A model generated the notes under the pieces. That model did no database searches. It saw nothing but the letters and a program-made list of their open reading frames with translations, and was not told the origin of the DNA. 64,000 nt of DNA from NCBI GenBank assembly GCA_964036195.1, contig OZ038456.1:1116001-1180000 (forward strand). The letters run 5' to 3'. Each line of letters opens with the position of its first letter. The first letter of the stretch is position 1. Positions 52,745 through 64,000 of this stretch are shown piece after piece. Both the position numbers and the translations under genes were made by a program. This DNA comes from Sphaerolaimus hirsutus. Taxonomy: Eukaryota > Nematoda > Chromadorea > Monhysterida > Sphaerolaimidae.

Positions 52745-52860
52745 CCGTATTACCTCGAATTATCCCCCCCCCGAAATACCCCCACCCCCTAAAATTCGGC
52801 TGAGGAATTAATAACCCCCCCCCCCCCTCGAAATACCCCCCCCCCTAACATTGTGTAAAG
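52745..52860. mobile_element. TA-target element, left part only
   Basis: TA|CCGTATTACCTCGAATTAT followed by C-rich blocks; right end missing. Confidence 0.5.
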
Positions 52861-53059
52861 AGAACGTACATGACAAATACCGCAGTTTGTGATCTGTACA
52901 CTGGAGAACACACGTTAAAACTGAAGATTGAGTGACGTTAGGGAAGGGTTTATGTGTATATACAGTTATATATAAACTGGTGGCACATATAAATGAGAAA
53001 TCAGGTACCTCATTTTTCACAATAATCTCACAGGGAAACGTGCAGCCCAATATCGCTGC

Positions 53060-53491
53060 CAGGGCCGTATCCAGGGGGGGGGGCGGGGGGGGGGGGGGCT
53101 GCAGCCCCCCCCCCTCCCGGGGAGAGACCAGAAAGTGACCGGAAAATGCGACTTTTTTAACGTCAGCGTAAAAAATTTTGCGCGCAAGCGCGCATTCTTC
53201 GCCGGACCTAGGGTATTATCATCAGATTTGCTCCATGTGGCCGCAAATCATTATAAATACACTCAATGTTGTGCTTTTTTCTGTTTTGTATGTATATTTA
53301 CATACATATACAGCATTCCATGGCGCTGACGCCAACGCCAATGGTGTCATGGCGTGGCGCCTACCTATGGCGCTATTCTGCCACTATGTAGCTAAAATTT
53401 TAGGGGGGGGGGGGCTGAGCCCCCCCCCCCCTCGCCGGCCTCCGTAAACAAGCAGCCCCCCCCCCGCTCAAAAATCCTGGATACGTCCCTG
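53060..53491. mobile_element. hAT-like element, CAGGGCCGTATCC type
   Basis: CAGGGCCGTATCCAGG to CCTGGATACGTCCCTG, 432 bp, perfect 8-bp duplication ATCGCTGC (53052-53059, 53492-53499). Long G and C runs face each other, so assembly here is fragile. Confidence 0.92.
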
Positions 53492-53499
53492 ATCGCTGC

Positions 53500-54739
53500 C
53501 ATTTGTTGTGGGGGTGCCCGCAACATTTGCCTACAGAAATGCCAAGTGGCACCCCATGGCACCCCCCTATTCTGCTGTTACAGATTGATGAAGGTTTTTT
53601 GCCAATTTTTTCCCGGTAAATATAAATGAGAATTTTCAAAAAAAACACAAAATATAGCTGCAGTAAAGTGTGCAGCCATTTTTTGGTGTGCTGACAACAT
53701 AAGTAATGAATTCACTTGTGTTGGTGCTTTTTCAAAAAATAAAAGTTCCTTGTGGCTTGCCAAAAGCCATATTTTGACCTGCTGGTCATTTGTGGGTATA
53801 TTCTGACCCCCATTCCACTACCCCCACATAAAAATGGCCCCAATATGCAGACATGTGCTCTGAAGCCAGCTCAACAATTATTTTGAACTTTGTGATAATC
53901 CAAATTGCGATTGTTATTGAAAAACCGTGATTTTCAACTTTCTGGACATGACCTAGTTTTTTGTCTGGCCCATTCAAACTAGATACATGGCACATTGCCC
54001 ATTGGCCCCCATAGATTTTTTACAGATAATTAGTGCCCACATTCAATGGGCACAATTATTTTGTGATTTGTCTGGCGACATTGGAGGCGGCGGACACGCT
54101 GTCACCCAAGTGCTCTCTTTACATAGGGCCATTTTTATCATTTGCTATAAAAAATATTTGAGGGCAAAAACTGGGCCCAGGAGCAGCCATATGTTGCCCC
54201 TGACACCAAAGAAGCCAATTCTGGCCCCCATGTGCTCTATGAATAGATTGGGATAGTGGATTATCCACTTGTAAAACATGTTTTTGTCCAAAAAAATTTT
54301 CAGTTTGATCAACAATGCCATCATGTGTGGGGATTCTGGGGGTTCCGAGGGGGTGGAAAAGTTGTACATACTGTGAATCCACCAATGTTAAAAAAACTTA
54401 TTGAGCTCAAATGTCCAGAATAAAAATTATTAAAAATTAAAATTTCATGGGGAACAAAAATTTGTATGGAATTCTCATTTATATTTTCCAGAAAAAATGT
54501 GAAATTTTTTTTTCTGCACCAAGGGTGGCCTGAGGGGGGTGCCCCCTAGGGTATATATAGTAAATACTTGGGGGCACCCTCACACATAATGAAAGCCTAG
54601 CAGCTTGCATGTGGGATTTGTAAAATACAATAAAGTGATTTTCTCATTTATATTTTTCACCAGTTTACATATAAAGACATACATCTATGTAATTGTTCGA
54701 TTTTTCTATGTCCGAGTATGGGGAATTTCCGAAAATTTC
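53500..54739. other. Gene-free stretch
   Basis: No gene supported; short open frames on both strands without homology or splice logic. Confidence 0.4.
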
Positions 54740-54847
54740 TGGCAAATTAATAGACCCCCCCTCGAATAAACCCCCCCTTGAATTATCCCCCCTTAAATTT
54801 TTCTGGCGAAATAATAAACCCCCTGGGGGTATTTCGAGGTAATACGG
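54740..54847. mobile_element. TA-target element, right part
   Basis: C-rich blocks and the right end TTTCGAGGTAATACGG|TA; no matching left end. Confidence 0.5.
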
Positions 54848-54849
54848 TA

Positions 54850-55787
54850 GTATTTTTTTTTTTTTTCTCAAGTTTCTGTTCCAGAGAGATTTTATTAAAT
54901 TTATGTTATGAGAAAAAGATATAAAAATTACCTATCTATTTTATACTTTCACTGCGTTTTTCAGAGATTTTTTCATATTTTATATTTGAGAGCTTTTCTG
55001 AGATTCATATTAATTATATTATCTAAAATTCAATGTATCGACATCTTAATGCCGCTGCACACACTAGTTTACTAATGGAAAAGTAAGAATTTGGTAAACT
55101 CATTTTTTTAAAATTTTGACGTCAAATTAATAACTACTTAATTTACTTAATTGATATTAATTAATATCAAATTAATGATTATTTGATAAATTTTTGGGAC
55201 ATTACACACAATTACTGGAACTATCTAATTCTGAAATTTCAATGCTGTACCTTTGTCTATTTTGATGTAATCAATTTTACGACGTCATCATTTCACGGCA
55301 AACGCCGCTGAGCTGTAATTCCGGCTATATGATCCCAGTACTATATATCTAGGTATAAATCGATACCTATATAGTGGACGTTGGCGCCAATGCCAACGCC
55401 AATACTGCCATGACGCTGGCGCCTACAAATGGCGCCAGCGCCATGGCTCTATTTCTTGACTATAGGGCCAAAATTTAGGGGGGGGGGCGCCGCCCCCCCC
55501 CCGCTAAAAAATCCTGCGTACGTCCCTGGTCAATACTTTAGTAGTAAATCGTAAATACTTTTTTAGTAGTTGTGTATTTACTGTTTACATCAATCGATTT
55601 ACATTATGGTAGAGGGCTAACAATGCATTTATCGTAGTGTAGGCTAACAGTCACCGGAAACTTCTTATGTAATATTTTCATGCAAAATTTTTTAAAATAG
55701 GAATTGCGTGGTCACGTCATACCTTGGAACACGATTCAGAAAAAATAATAGTCAATTCCTTTATTACATGTCAACGTCAACGTCAAT
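54850..55787. other. AT-rich stretch with a one-ended CAGGG element
   Basis: Right end GCGTACGTCCCTGG at about 55515-55527 with G/C runs before it is a relative of 53060-53491; the left end is missing. No gene. Confidence 0.45.
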
Positions 55788-56018
55788 GGGCCCACACACA
55801 CTAATTGACATCGCAAATTCGCGTCAACTCAGTGTCAATTGAATAAAACAAGAAGTTTGTAAAAAGCATCACACTTAACAGGAACAATGAAAATGAAGTG
55901 TCATGATGTCAAATTAACTATGCTCTATCAGATAGATAAGTTGAAATCAAAGTATCACTTAAATTCAGTTGACATTGAGTTGACACGAATTCAGTTGACA
56001 TCCAGTGTGTGGGGGCCC
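55788..56018. repeat. Inverted repeat with GGGCCCACACACAC ends
   Basis: GGGCCCACACACACTAATTGACATC mirrored by GTTGACATCCAGTGTGTGGGGGCCC in an interior rich in GTCAACT. No target duplication established. Confidence 0.55.
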
Positions 56019-57560
56019 TATGGCACCAATCCCGACAGTATTTAGGTAATACTCAACGGACATCACACTCAGTATGGAAACCTACCATAACCCGTCTGAA
56101 TAATGAACCAAAATTATACAGTTTTTCATCATTATATTTCGTTTTTACTATGGAATAATTTATCACAAAATTTGTCAAAAAAATTTATTCATTAAATTAT
56201 GGTAGGAATCTGAGCAAACTTTGCGCTCCGCCGAGTATACATTTTTTGGGAGGGGGGGGGGGTGAGCCGTATACAAACAGCCTCCCCCTCCCGGTAAAAA
56301 CGTTTGGCACTGGCGTACATGAACACCCCCCCCCCACACAGCCAAAATTCCCCCGCTGAATACTTTCGATTGAGACCACCCATAGTCTGAAATAGCATCC
56401 ATAGGTAAGCATGAACACAACTTGGGTGGTCATATCGATTGTGAAAAATGTGTTTTGGCGGAAAATCATAAACTTTTGTGGAAACAAGAGATGTATCCTT
56501 GTGAAATTGTGTGTCAAAGTGCAAAAAATTGCAGAATATCTAGTGCTTAGACTAAAAATTTTTGGCTGAGGTTTTATAAAAACGGTTTCAATGGTAAGTT
56601 TTAAAAAACCTTTGAAAAAAACCCGGCCATCCCTAGCGTCAACTACACTAAATTTTGGTTAAATGTGTGAAAGAGCATAACAAATTCTATATCTTGACAC
56701 ATTTTCATTGTTTCTGTTAGTGTGATCCTTTTCAATTTTGTGTACATACATAAGGTTATTGAGATATAGTGTTGTTTAGTTGTGTATTTAGTAGACATTC
56801 AGTTGACATGAATTTGTGATGGCAACTGGTGTGTGTGGGCACAATCACTCTCAACTCAAAAAAACATTTTTCCAAACAATTTTCCACCAAAGATGGTAGA
56901 CCCCCCACCCCCCAGTCAGACCACACAAAGAGAGCGCTGGCAAACTAAAATACAAAAAATCTGAAACCGTTTCTGGGCCTGAAACAGACCACCCACAGGG
57001 TGAAAAACGCACTGAAACTTCACTAGGGTGGTCTGGTGCAAAAGAAAAAAATGTGTGTGGGGGCAGCTACAGTTTCATTTTAACAAACCACCCACAGAGT
57101 GCACTGGACTTGGCAATTGGAGGGAATAGTTTAGTTTTTTGTGACATGAATTTCTCTGGCTAGGGTTGAAAATCTTTTTATTGTATAGTTTTGTTGTCTG
57201 AAGTAGTGAGTTTTTTTTACATAAATTATTTTTGTTGATTTTTCTCTCATAATAATTGTGCATAATCTGTCTACACACACTAGTTTGCACCGGTATGTGT
57301 AGGCTTAACTTCGGTGAAAACTGTAATTTTTCAAATGCAAATGATTCAACTCGGTTGAATGAGTTAATTTAATTTGAATTAAAATTAAAATTAATGAAAG
57401 TTAAAATCTGAAAATTTGATAACTGAAACACATATGGTATACAATAAGTGTACACTGGACATTGCCATGTCGCCATTTGCCGGTGACTTTCAGCACACGA
57501 TTGAGGATTAAATAAGTTGGGAAGGGGAAATACCACCCCCCCCCCCAAAAAAAAAAAACA
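56019..57560. other. Gene-free stretch
   Basis: Contains decayed CAGGG-type G/C runs (56240-56350) and CACACACTAGTTTGCACC (57275). No gene supported. Confidence 0.4.
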
Positions 57561-57566
57561 ACAACA

Positions 57567-57595
57567 ACACACACACACACACACACACACACAAA
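57567..57595 (+). repeat. (CA)n microsatellite
   Basis: About 13 CA units after a C-run/A-run; the minus-strand frames with many Cys-Val are artefacts. Confidence 0.9.
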
Positions 57596-58195
57596 TGAAC
57601 CTACCCTATATTAACGGTATTTAAAATCTTAAAAAAGCACACACAAAAATGGATGTCTACAGCAGGGATGGCCGGTATTTCCAAATCGATGTTAAATCGA
57701 TTTTAATTCGATGGCATCAACCATCAAATCCGACTACCAAATCAGCCCACTACACATCTGAGGGGGGAAACGCCACGCGGGTGGTCCAGCTGGGGGAAAC
57801 TTCAGTTCATGAAACTCCCCTCTCCAAACGCCTTGGTAGCATCCAGTACGCGATGCAAGTTGCCATCGAATTTTTTCTCGTTTTGAATAAAAATGTACAT
57901 ATGTGGCCACGCACGCTTGTACACTGTTGACATTTGGGAAACACGTCAATCTTTTTCAAACACATTTGAGTTCACCAGAATGAATAATTTTTAACCTCAG
58001 TGAATAGTAGTTGACAGACGCTTCATTCTGGTAAACTCAAATGCGTTCAAAACAGATTTATAAATTCCCTAAATTCGGTGGTGCTACAGAGTGTGCACAG
58101 CGTCTAAATATTTTATTTGCTTAAATACACAAACACATGTGTATACTCGGCGGACCGCAAAGTACGTGCAGAATCCTACCATAATTCAATGAATA

Positions 58196-58469
58196 CAAGG
58201 ACGTACGCAGGGGGGGCGGGGGGGGCGGCCGCCCCCCCCCCGTTCCGGGGCCGGTCATAAAAATTTGCCAGGAATGGCACTTTTGTAAAGCGATTTTGTA
58301 GGTACTTTGAAATGTTTTTGCGCGCAAGCGCGCAAACCCCACCCCTTGCGTAATACATGGCTCCTTTCCTTTGCTATAGGGCCAAATTTTAGGGGGGCCG
58401 CCCCCCCCGTTCGCTGGACTCCGTATACAATCCGCCCCCCCGCGCTCAAAAATCCAGTGTACATCCCTG
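58196..58469. mobile_element. hAT-like element, CAGGG type, short copy
   Basis: CAAGGACGTACGCAGG to CCAGTGTACATCCCTG, 274 bp, perfect 8-bp duplication AATGAATA (58188-58195, 58470-58477). Confidence 0.88.
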
Positions 58470-58656
58470 AATGAATAAGAGTACTTAATTAATTAACTCG
58501 TAATTAATTATTCTATAGTAAAAGCGAAATATTTATCTTAATGAAAAAAACTGTATATTTTTGGTAAATTATTCAGAAGTGTTATGGTAGGTTTCCATAC
58601 TAAGTGTGATTTCCGCAGAGTATAGATTGCGGGACCACCGGTAAAGGTATTCCAAC

Positions 58657-59312
58657 CAGGGTTGGCCGATGTTTTTTTAAAACGTTTTATTTAAAAAAAC
58701 GTTGTTGTTTTTTTAAAAACACGAGGTCCGAAACGTTTTTTTAATAAAAAACATCGGTCGAAATTTTTAGTACTAAGCACTAGGTATTTTGCAAAATTTT
58801 TGCGCGCAAGCGCGCAATTTCACACACAAATTGACATTGGTGGTTGTTTTCATTGGTTTTGTGGCACTTTTAGTATCAAAGCATCCATTTCTATGTGCTA
58901 ACATTGGTAAATAAGCCGTCATATGTTGCTGTAGTATATAATATTCAGGTAATGTGCTTCCATGTACCTCCACAGTGTGTAACATCACTCCCAAAGTAAC
59001 AACCTCCTTTTATAACCTTGTTTGATCACTATTCCGTGCCAAACTTCACTTGAAGTCACGAACGTTCGACTATAAGGCGATATACGAACATGTCGACAAA
59101 AAATGGACATTTTTGACACAAATCACGACTTATACTGCTATCCCATGGTACCACGGCCATTATATGGTCATATATAACATCACAGAGTATTGTCACTTGT
59201 CTGATATACCTATATATATTGACCCAGGGCCATATCTGGAAGCTTTAACAAAACGTTTTTTTATTTAAAAAAACGTTTTTAATATAAAAAACAACGTTTT
59301 TTTCCAACCCTA
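58657..59312. mobile_element. hAT-like element, TAGGGTTGG type, copy 1
   Basis: CAGGGTTGGCCGATG to TTTCCAACCCTA, 656 bp; flanks ATTCCAAC and ATTCCATC (7/8). Subterminal AAAACGTTTTTTT units; a unique core with TTTTTGCGCGCAAGCGCGCA. Confidence 0.8.
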
Positions 59313-59320
59313 ATTCCATC

Positions 59321-60050
59321 AGCGTGGGCGATTGATTCAAATATTGATCAAATGCAATACGAGCCCCGTGAAACGGCGGCCCACCCACAGCGCATAAAAC
59401 ACATCAGATTTGACTCGATAGGTGGTCCCTCTTCGGGGGGGGGGGGGTATCCCCCCCTCCCCACCCACAAATTTCCGCAAAAGCCCCCCCCCCCAGTTCA
59501 AACGGAACGTAAAACGAGGGGGTAAAATGACAGCGGACCACACAACTTGCAATAAATAACACTCGAGTCGAAAAAAAAGTCTCGCTGGCTCGTATTGATT
59601 TTAAAAAAGTTCATAAAACGACAGCCGAGCGGACCGCCGGGAAAGGGAAAAATAAAAAATGAATTTTCGGGGGTGGGCGCCCCCGGGAGAGACACGTAAA
59701 AGCGGACCGGAAAATAAAAATTGCGATTGCGATTTTTTCCAAATCTTTCGCAATTTTACTCATGTCAGAAAGTGAAAAAGATTTACCGACAAGAATTTCC
59801 ACGATTCAATGCGAGGTTACATGAACTAGTGTCAATAAACGCACTTTTCACTTTTCATAGATAAAAATCAAAGTAAATAGCAATAGCGTCAGGCGCCATT
59901 GCGCTGTTCCAAAAAACCGACAACCAAAGCTGTGCCATAAATTTCCGACCCCCCCCCCCCCTTTAGAAAATACACACCAGTCCGCCATGGGACGTATTTC
60001 ATTATCCTATGCGAGACCACGCAGCCAAGTAATTTGTACATGGGTGGTAG
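59321..60050. other. Stretch with decayed CAGGG-type repeats
   Basis: Poly-G/C blocks and GGAGAGACACGTAAAAGCGG resemble the interior of 53060-53491. No gene. Confidence 0.4.
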
Positions 60051-60699
60051 TAGGGTTGGCACTTGATTTTTTAACTGATTTTTTTCAAAAAAAAATCAAA
60101 GGGTGGAAACTGATTTAAATTTTAAAAAATCAAAAGTCAAAATTTCTGGTAGACTTGCACTAGGTATTTTGCAGTTCGTATTTTGCGCGCAATTTCTCAT
60201 ACATGTTACCATTTGTGGTGTTTTCATGGGTTTTGGGGCATTTTTAGTGTAAAATCTTCCATTTATTCATGTTACCGTGCAATAATAAGCCGTGATATGC
60301 TAGTGTAGTATATAATATCTAACCAATGTGCTCCAACCTTCTACAGTGTGTAACATCACTGTCAATGTATTAGCCTTCTCTTACAACCCATTTAAGCAGA
60401 ATTCCATGCTGAACTTCACTTGAAGTCATGAACGTTTGACAAAATGCGATATATGTAACAAGTCGACGTAAAATGGATATTTTTGACAGAAATCACTGCT
60501 TATTATGCTATCCCATGACTCCACAGTCATAATATCGCCACAATAGACACAACAATACATTGTCTGACACTTAACATACACATATTTTTTCTCTATACCC
60601 CCATTTTTGGCGATTTTAAAAAATCTGATTTTAATTTTAAAAAATCAATCAATCAATCAATCAAGGCGTTTAAAATAAATTGATTTTTTTCCAACCCTA
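60051..60699. mobile_element. hAT-like element, TAGGGTTGG type, copy 2
   Basis: TAGGGTTGGCACTTG to TTTCCAACCCTA, 649 bp, perfect 8-bp duplication GGTGGTAG (60043-60050, 60700-60707). Its core matches that of 58657-59312, but the subterminal unit differs (AAAAAATCA instead of AAAACG). Confidence 0.92.
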
Positions 60700-60707
60700 G
60701 GTGGTAG

Positions 60708-61135
60708 TGTGCTGTCAGTTTGTCTAGTATGTAAATATATACTTGCGCGCAAAACAGACACAATAAATATGTCAACATGTGCGCCGGGAAGCGCTCGGTA
60801 AGTAAAAAATCCTCCCGTATGAACAGAAAAACTGCGTAAATACATAACGTGTGGGAAGATGTATGCGTATTTTATGGTGTGCCGCGCTGAGGGAGGTTCG
60901 AAATGACCTTCTTCGATAATGCAACGTGTTTTAAAGCATGCGACCAGTATTTTAAAGCGTTTTTCAAGATCACCTAGTAAATCACGAGGGTGCACTAATA
61001 CGCACATCTGCCCGTTACGCACATTTGCCCGTTTTTTTTCACTTGACACTTTTTCAAGTGATTTTCCGATATGAGTGAAGTGAAAAAAGTTCACTAATGT
61101 CATTGCGCAACTTTTTTTCACTTCACTCATACATT
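60708..61135. other. Gene-free stretch
   Basis: An inverted pair of TTTTTCACTT phrases at 61030-61130; nothing coding supported. Confidence 0.4.
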
Positions 61136-62100
61136 TCCTACTTGTGCAACGGGTTTACATGTGCACCGACCCACCCCGCCTTTATGTTCTATGGGCGCTG
61201 AGCCGGTGCGCAAGTAAAACCGGTGCCCAAGTACGCCCGGTGCCCAAGTATAATTCCCGGTGCCCAAGTACGCCCGGTGCCCAAGTAAAATGTCCGTACT
61301 TGGGCACCGGGCGGCTCTTTACTTGGGCACCGGGCGGATGTTTACTTGTGCAAGCGCCCTGCCCGGTGCACAAGTATGGGCGCGATAGGGGGGCGATAGC
61401 GTATGGAAGCGATGGGAGCGGTGCAGATCACATACCCGCCCAGATCAATTTAACTTCGCAGATCCCGTAAAATGCCCTGTAAAATGTCAAATGTCATGAA
61501 AAGTGTCAAAAGTCATGAGAAATGCCCTGCAAAACGGCAATTCAGTTGCCATTTTGCATGGCATTTTCCATGATATTTGAGATTTTTCATGACATTTGAC
61601 ATTTTGCAGTACACTAGCAATTGCATTTGCGACCCGGCCCGGAAAAAAGTTCAACGTCACTACCCGGTACCATTCCGGGTCGCAAATACGATCACTACTA
61701 GTTAATTAGTGATCGTATTTGCGACCCGCAATAATTCCTGTACTGCAAAATGTCAAATGTCATGCAAAGTATCAAAAGTCATGGAAAATGCCATGCAAAA
61801 TGGATTCATGTCCATGTCGATTCAGATTTTAGTTGTCAGTTCGCAGAAAGATGTATTTCTGTCATGGAAAATGCCCTGTAAAATGCGAAGTGTATAAACC
61901 CGGCCCGCCCCGGCCCTACGCAACCGCGCCCAAGCGTTATGCACAAGTGTGGCCCAAGTAAACAGCCGCCCGGTGCACAAGTACGGGCACTTTACTTGGG
62001 CACCGGGCGTACTTGCGCACCGGTCTTTATACTTGACCACCGGGCGTACTTGGGCACCGGTTTTACTTGGGCACCGACCCACGCCCGTTCTATGTAAGCA
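61136..62100. repeat. Long inverted-repeat element of CCGGTGCCCAAGTA units
   Basis: Outer parts (61160-61375 and 61945-62080) are arrays of CGGTGCCCAAGTA in both orientations. ACCGACCCAC lies near both ends. The centre holds TGTCAAATGTCATG units and a palindrome around 61680-61730 (GGGTCGCAAATACGATCACT). Boundaries approximate. Confidence 0.6.
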
Positions 62101-62649
62101 AAGCCTGATGAATCACAATATGGTAATTTCCCTATCAGTTTTCTGTTGCCAGCGAAAAAAAACAGTACTCACGCGCGCAACACATTCCTATGGACTAATC
62201 CAAATCCGTTCACCCACTCAAGTGAATGAGTAAAAAATGAGAAGTACCTAGTTAAAAGCTTAGGTATGTAAGTTTACAAAAAGTTAAAATAAAGTGAATT
62301 TTGAAATTTACTTCTCAAATACTTAAAATACTCCTCACTTCTAACTTTACATCGCTTTACACTTTTTACTTCTCACCTCAAAAGTTCCCCACTAGCAAAA
62401 TTGTCACCAGAAGTCCCAATAACGAAACACCCCCCCCCCCCCCAGCCGACCTGCACTCTGTAAATCCTCAACTGTACAATGTCATCGTGTTCATCCGGTT
62501 GGCCCTGATGTCCGCCGCTGTCCGAAGTGGCCGCCGTTTGCATTTGCAGACGCCCGATTAAATTAATTCGGCCGCGCGGCTGCTCGCGCCCGTTCTGGAG
62601 GGAGAGGGGGGGGGGGGTTGACGCACGTTTGTGAATACATTTGCATATA

Positions 62650-62809
62650 CCGTATACATATCCTCGAATAAGCCACCTCTCGAAAAACTCCCCCTCGAAT
62701 AACTACCCACTGTTAGCCGAGTGAGGAAAAATAACTCCCATCGAATAAGTCCCCCTTGTCAAAATGCTGACGAAAAATAACTCCCCGGGACTTATTCCAG
62801 GATATTCGG
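62650..62809. mobile_element. TA-target element, CTCGAATAAG subfamily, short
   Basis: TA|CCGTATACATATCCTCGAA to TTCCAGGATATTCGG|TA, 160 bp. Confidence 0.6.
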
Positions 62810-62890
62810 TATGCAAAAACAAATGCGTAAAATCGAAGGGGATTTGAAAAGAAAGATTAGATCAACCCAAAGCATTGCCATCATCCGCAA

Positions 62891-63562
62891 AGTGCGTTGG
62901 AAAAAAACAACGTTTTTCTAACGCAATGTTTTTTTTGAAAAACAACGTGTTTTTATATTTAAACGTTTTTTAAAAGCTCCCAGATATGGCCATGGGTCAA
63001 TATATATAGGTATATCAGACAAGTGACAATACTCTGTGATGTTATATATGACCATATAATGGCTGTGAAGCCATGGGATAGCATTATAAGTGGTGATTTG
63101 TGTCAAAAATGTCCACTTTTTGTCGACATGTTCGTAAATCGCCTTGTAGTCGAATGTTCGTGACTTCAGGTAAAGTTTGGCACGGAATAGTGATCAAACA
63201 AGGTTATAAAAGGAGATTGTTACTTTGGGAGTGATGTTACACACTGTGGAGGTACATGGAAGCACATTACCTCAATATTATATGCTACACCGACATATGA
63301 CGGCTTATTTACCAATGGTAGCACATAGAAATGCATGATTTGATACTAAAAATGCCACAAAACCAATGAAAACAACCACCAATATCAATTTGTGTGTAAA
63401 ATTGCGCGCTTGCGCGCAAAAATTTTGCAAAATACCTAGTGCTTAGTACTAAAATTTTCAGCCGATGTTTTTTAACAAAAAAAAAATTTTCGGACCTCGT
63501 GTTTTTTAATTAAAAAAACATTGTTTTTGAAATAAAACGTTTAAAAAACATCGGCCAACCCT
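62891..63562. mobile_element. hAT-like element, TAGGGTTGG type, copy 3 (inverted)
   Basis: 672 bp, nearly the reverse complement of 58657-59312. Flanks ATCCGCAA and ATCTGCAA (7/8). The left tip is mutated (AGTGCGTTGG). Confidence 0.8.
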
Positions 63563-63697
63563 ATCTGCAAGCGTGACATTACTGTACAAAACAAGACACT
63601 CAAACAATTTTCGTGTGTACAACACAGTTTCTGCATGTGCAAAATGTTCCCAGCCAGCTAATAATGTCACAAAAATGATATTTAATTCAGATCTGAC

Positions 63698-63790
63698 CTT
63701 GACAATTGCAAATTGTGGGTTGACATAAAATTGGGTTGAATCTGTGTAATCCCTGGCGCCGCCGGTGCAGTCGGTCAGCAGAACTTGGTG
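63698..63790 (-). CDS. Calpain-like domain III exon
   Basis: On the minus strand, acceptor ACTGAAG and donor AAG|GTCAGA bound 31 codons. They include TGGARDYTDSTQFYVNPQFA, the GG-x(n)-TF-x-NPQF signature of the calpain C2-like domain. Calpains are intracellular Ca-dependent cysteine proteases; this domain is regulatory. The Cys-His-Asn protease core is not in the window, so the rest of the gene must lie outside it or in unrecognised exons. Confidence 0.45.
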
Positions 63791-63869
63791 CTTCAGTTTG
63801 GGGAAAGCTACCAGACTCTGCGAAAAGGTGTGTGCAAAAATGTAGAAATATTCAACCCAGGTCACTCCA

Positions 63870-64000
63870 GACCCTGTAAAATGTCATGCTTAGTGTAAAA
63901 TGTCGTGTAAAATGTCATGTCAAACGAGCAGTAAACAAAATGAAAGAAAATTTGATATTTTAGATGACTTTGTCACTTTCACGGCATTTCACATTTTAGA
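63870..64000. repeat. CCCTGTAAAATGTC-type repeat, cut by window end
   Basis: ACCCTGTAAAATGTCATG units as at 7660 and 61470; the inverted partner would be beyond the window. Confidence 0.5.

Noticed and set aside
57369..57592. Cys-Val-rich minus-strand frames
   Set aside because: Read from the (CA)n microsatellite.

Overview
This is animal (metazoan) nuclear DNA, almost certainly from an invertebrate. It is AT-rich, has spliced genes with introns from 49 bp to 14 kb, a eukaryotic tRNA gene, LTR and BEL/Pao retroelements, and two 200-N assembly gaps. I cannot place the species. Nothing bacterial, plastid or CRISPR-like is present. Most of the window is mobile DNA; host coding sequence is a thin scatter of exons.

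Layout. 1-10.3 kb: terminal-inverted-repeat (TIR) elements, a tRNA-like relic, and two copies of a ~0.95-kb duplication. 10.35-26.9 kb: a plus-strand gene read from six phase-compatible exons, for a secreted, Thr/Ser-rich protein with a cysteine pattern recalling a ZP domain. Its first visible intron is 14 kb, and nearly all of it is one nested insertion: a hAT-like element (10642-24559), holding a TA-target element (10926-24329), holding a 13-kb TIR element (11195-24155), holding a damaged BEL/Pao pol-env segment (12.6-16.35 kb) and a 166-bp satellite array (16.34-23.99 kb). The array is broken by a further hAT-like element carrying BEL/Pao reverse transcriptase (19147-21095). The Env belongs to the class III, herpesvirus-glycoprotein-B-like type.

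26.9-32.6 kb: more TIR and fold-back repeats. 32.78-46.91 kb: a plus-strand heterotrimeric G-protein alpha-like gene. Nine exons join in frame to 367 codons plus stop. The P-loop and NKxD motif are kept, but switch I, the DxxGQ motif and TCAT are lost or altered, and the last helix is short. Its last intron holds a complete LTR element (39014-43647; 450-bp LTRs, 4-bp target duplication) that encodes only Gag and protease. 47.57 kb: tRNA-Ser(CGA). 48-64 kb: repeats, with one calpain-like exon on the minus strand near 63.7 kb.

Repeat logic. At least eight short families with different TIRs (TAGGGTGTCAAA, TAGTGATGTAAAAGCGCC, TAGTGATGTGAAAGGCACC, CAACGATGGGTGAG, CAGAGTTGCGAAAA, TAGGGTTGG, TAGGGTTCAAACGGG, CAGGGCCGTATCC) are flanked by 8-bp target duplications. 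They look like non-autonomous hAT-type elements, and many have interiors expanded from a short family-specific motif. A second superfamily targets TA and shares the outer end CCGTATTTC. No transposase was found for either. All splice calls come from reading-frame and GT-AG logic alone.
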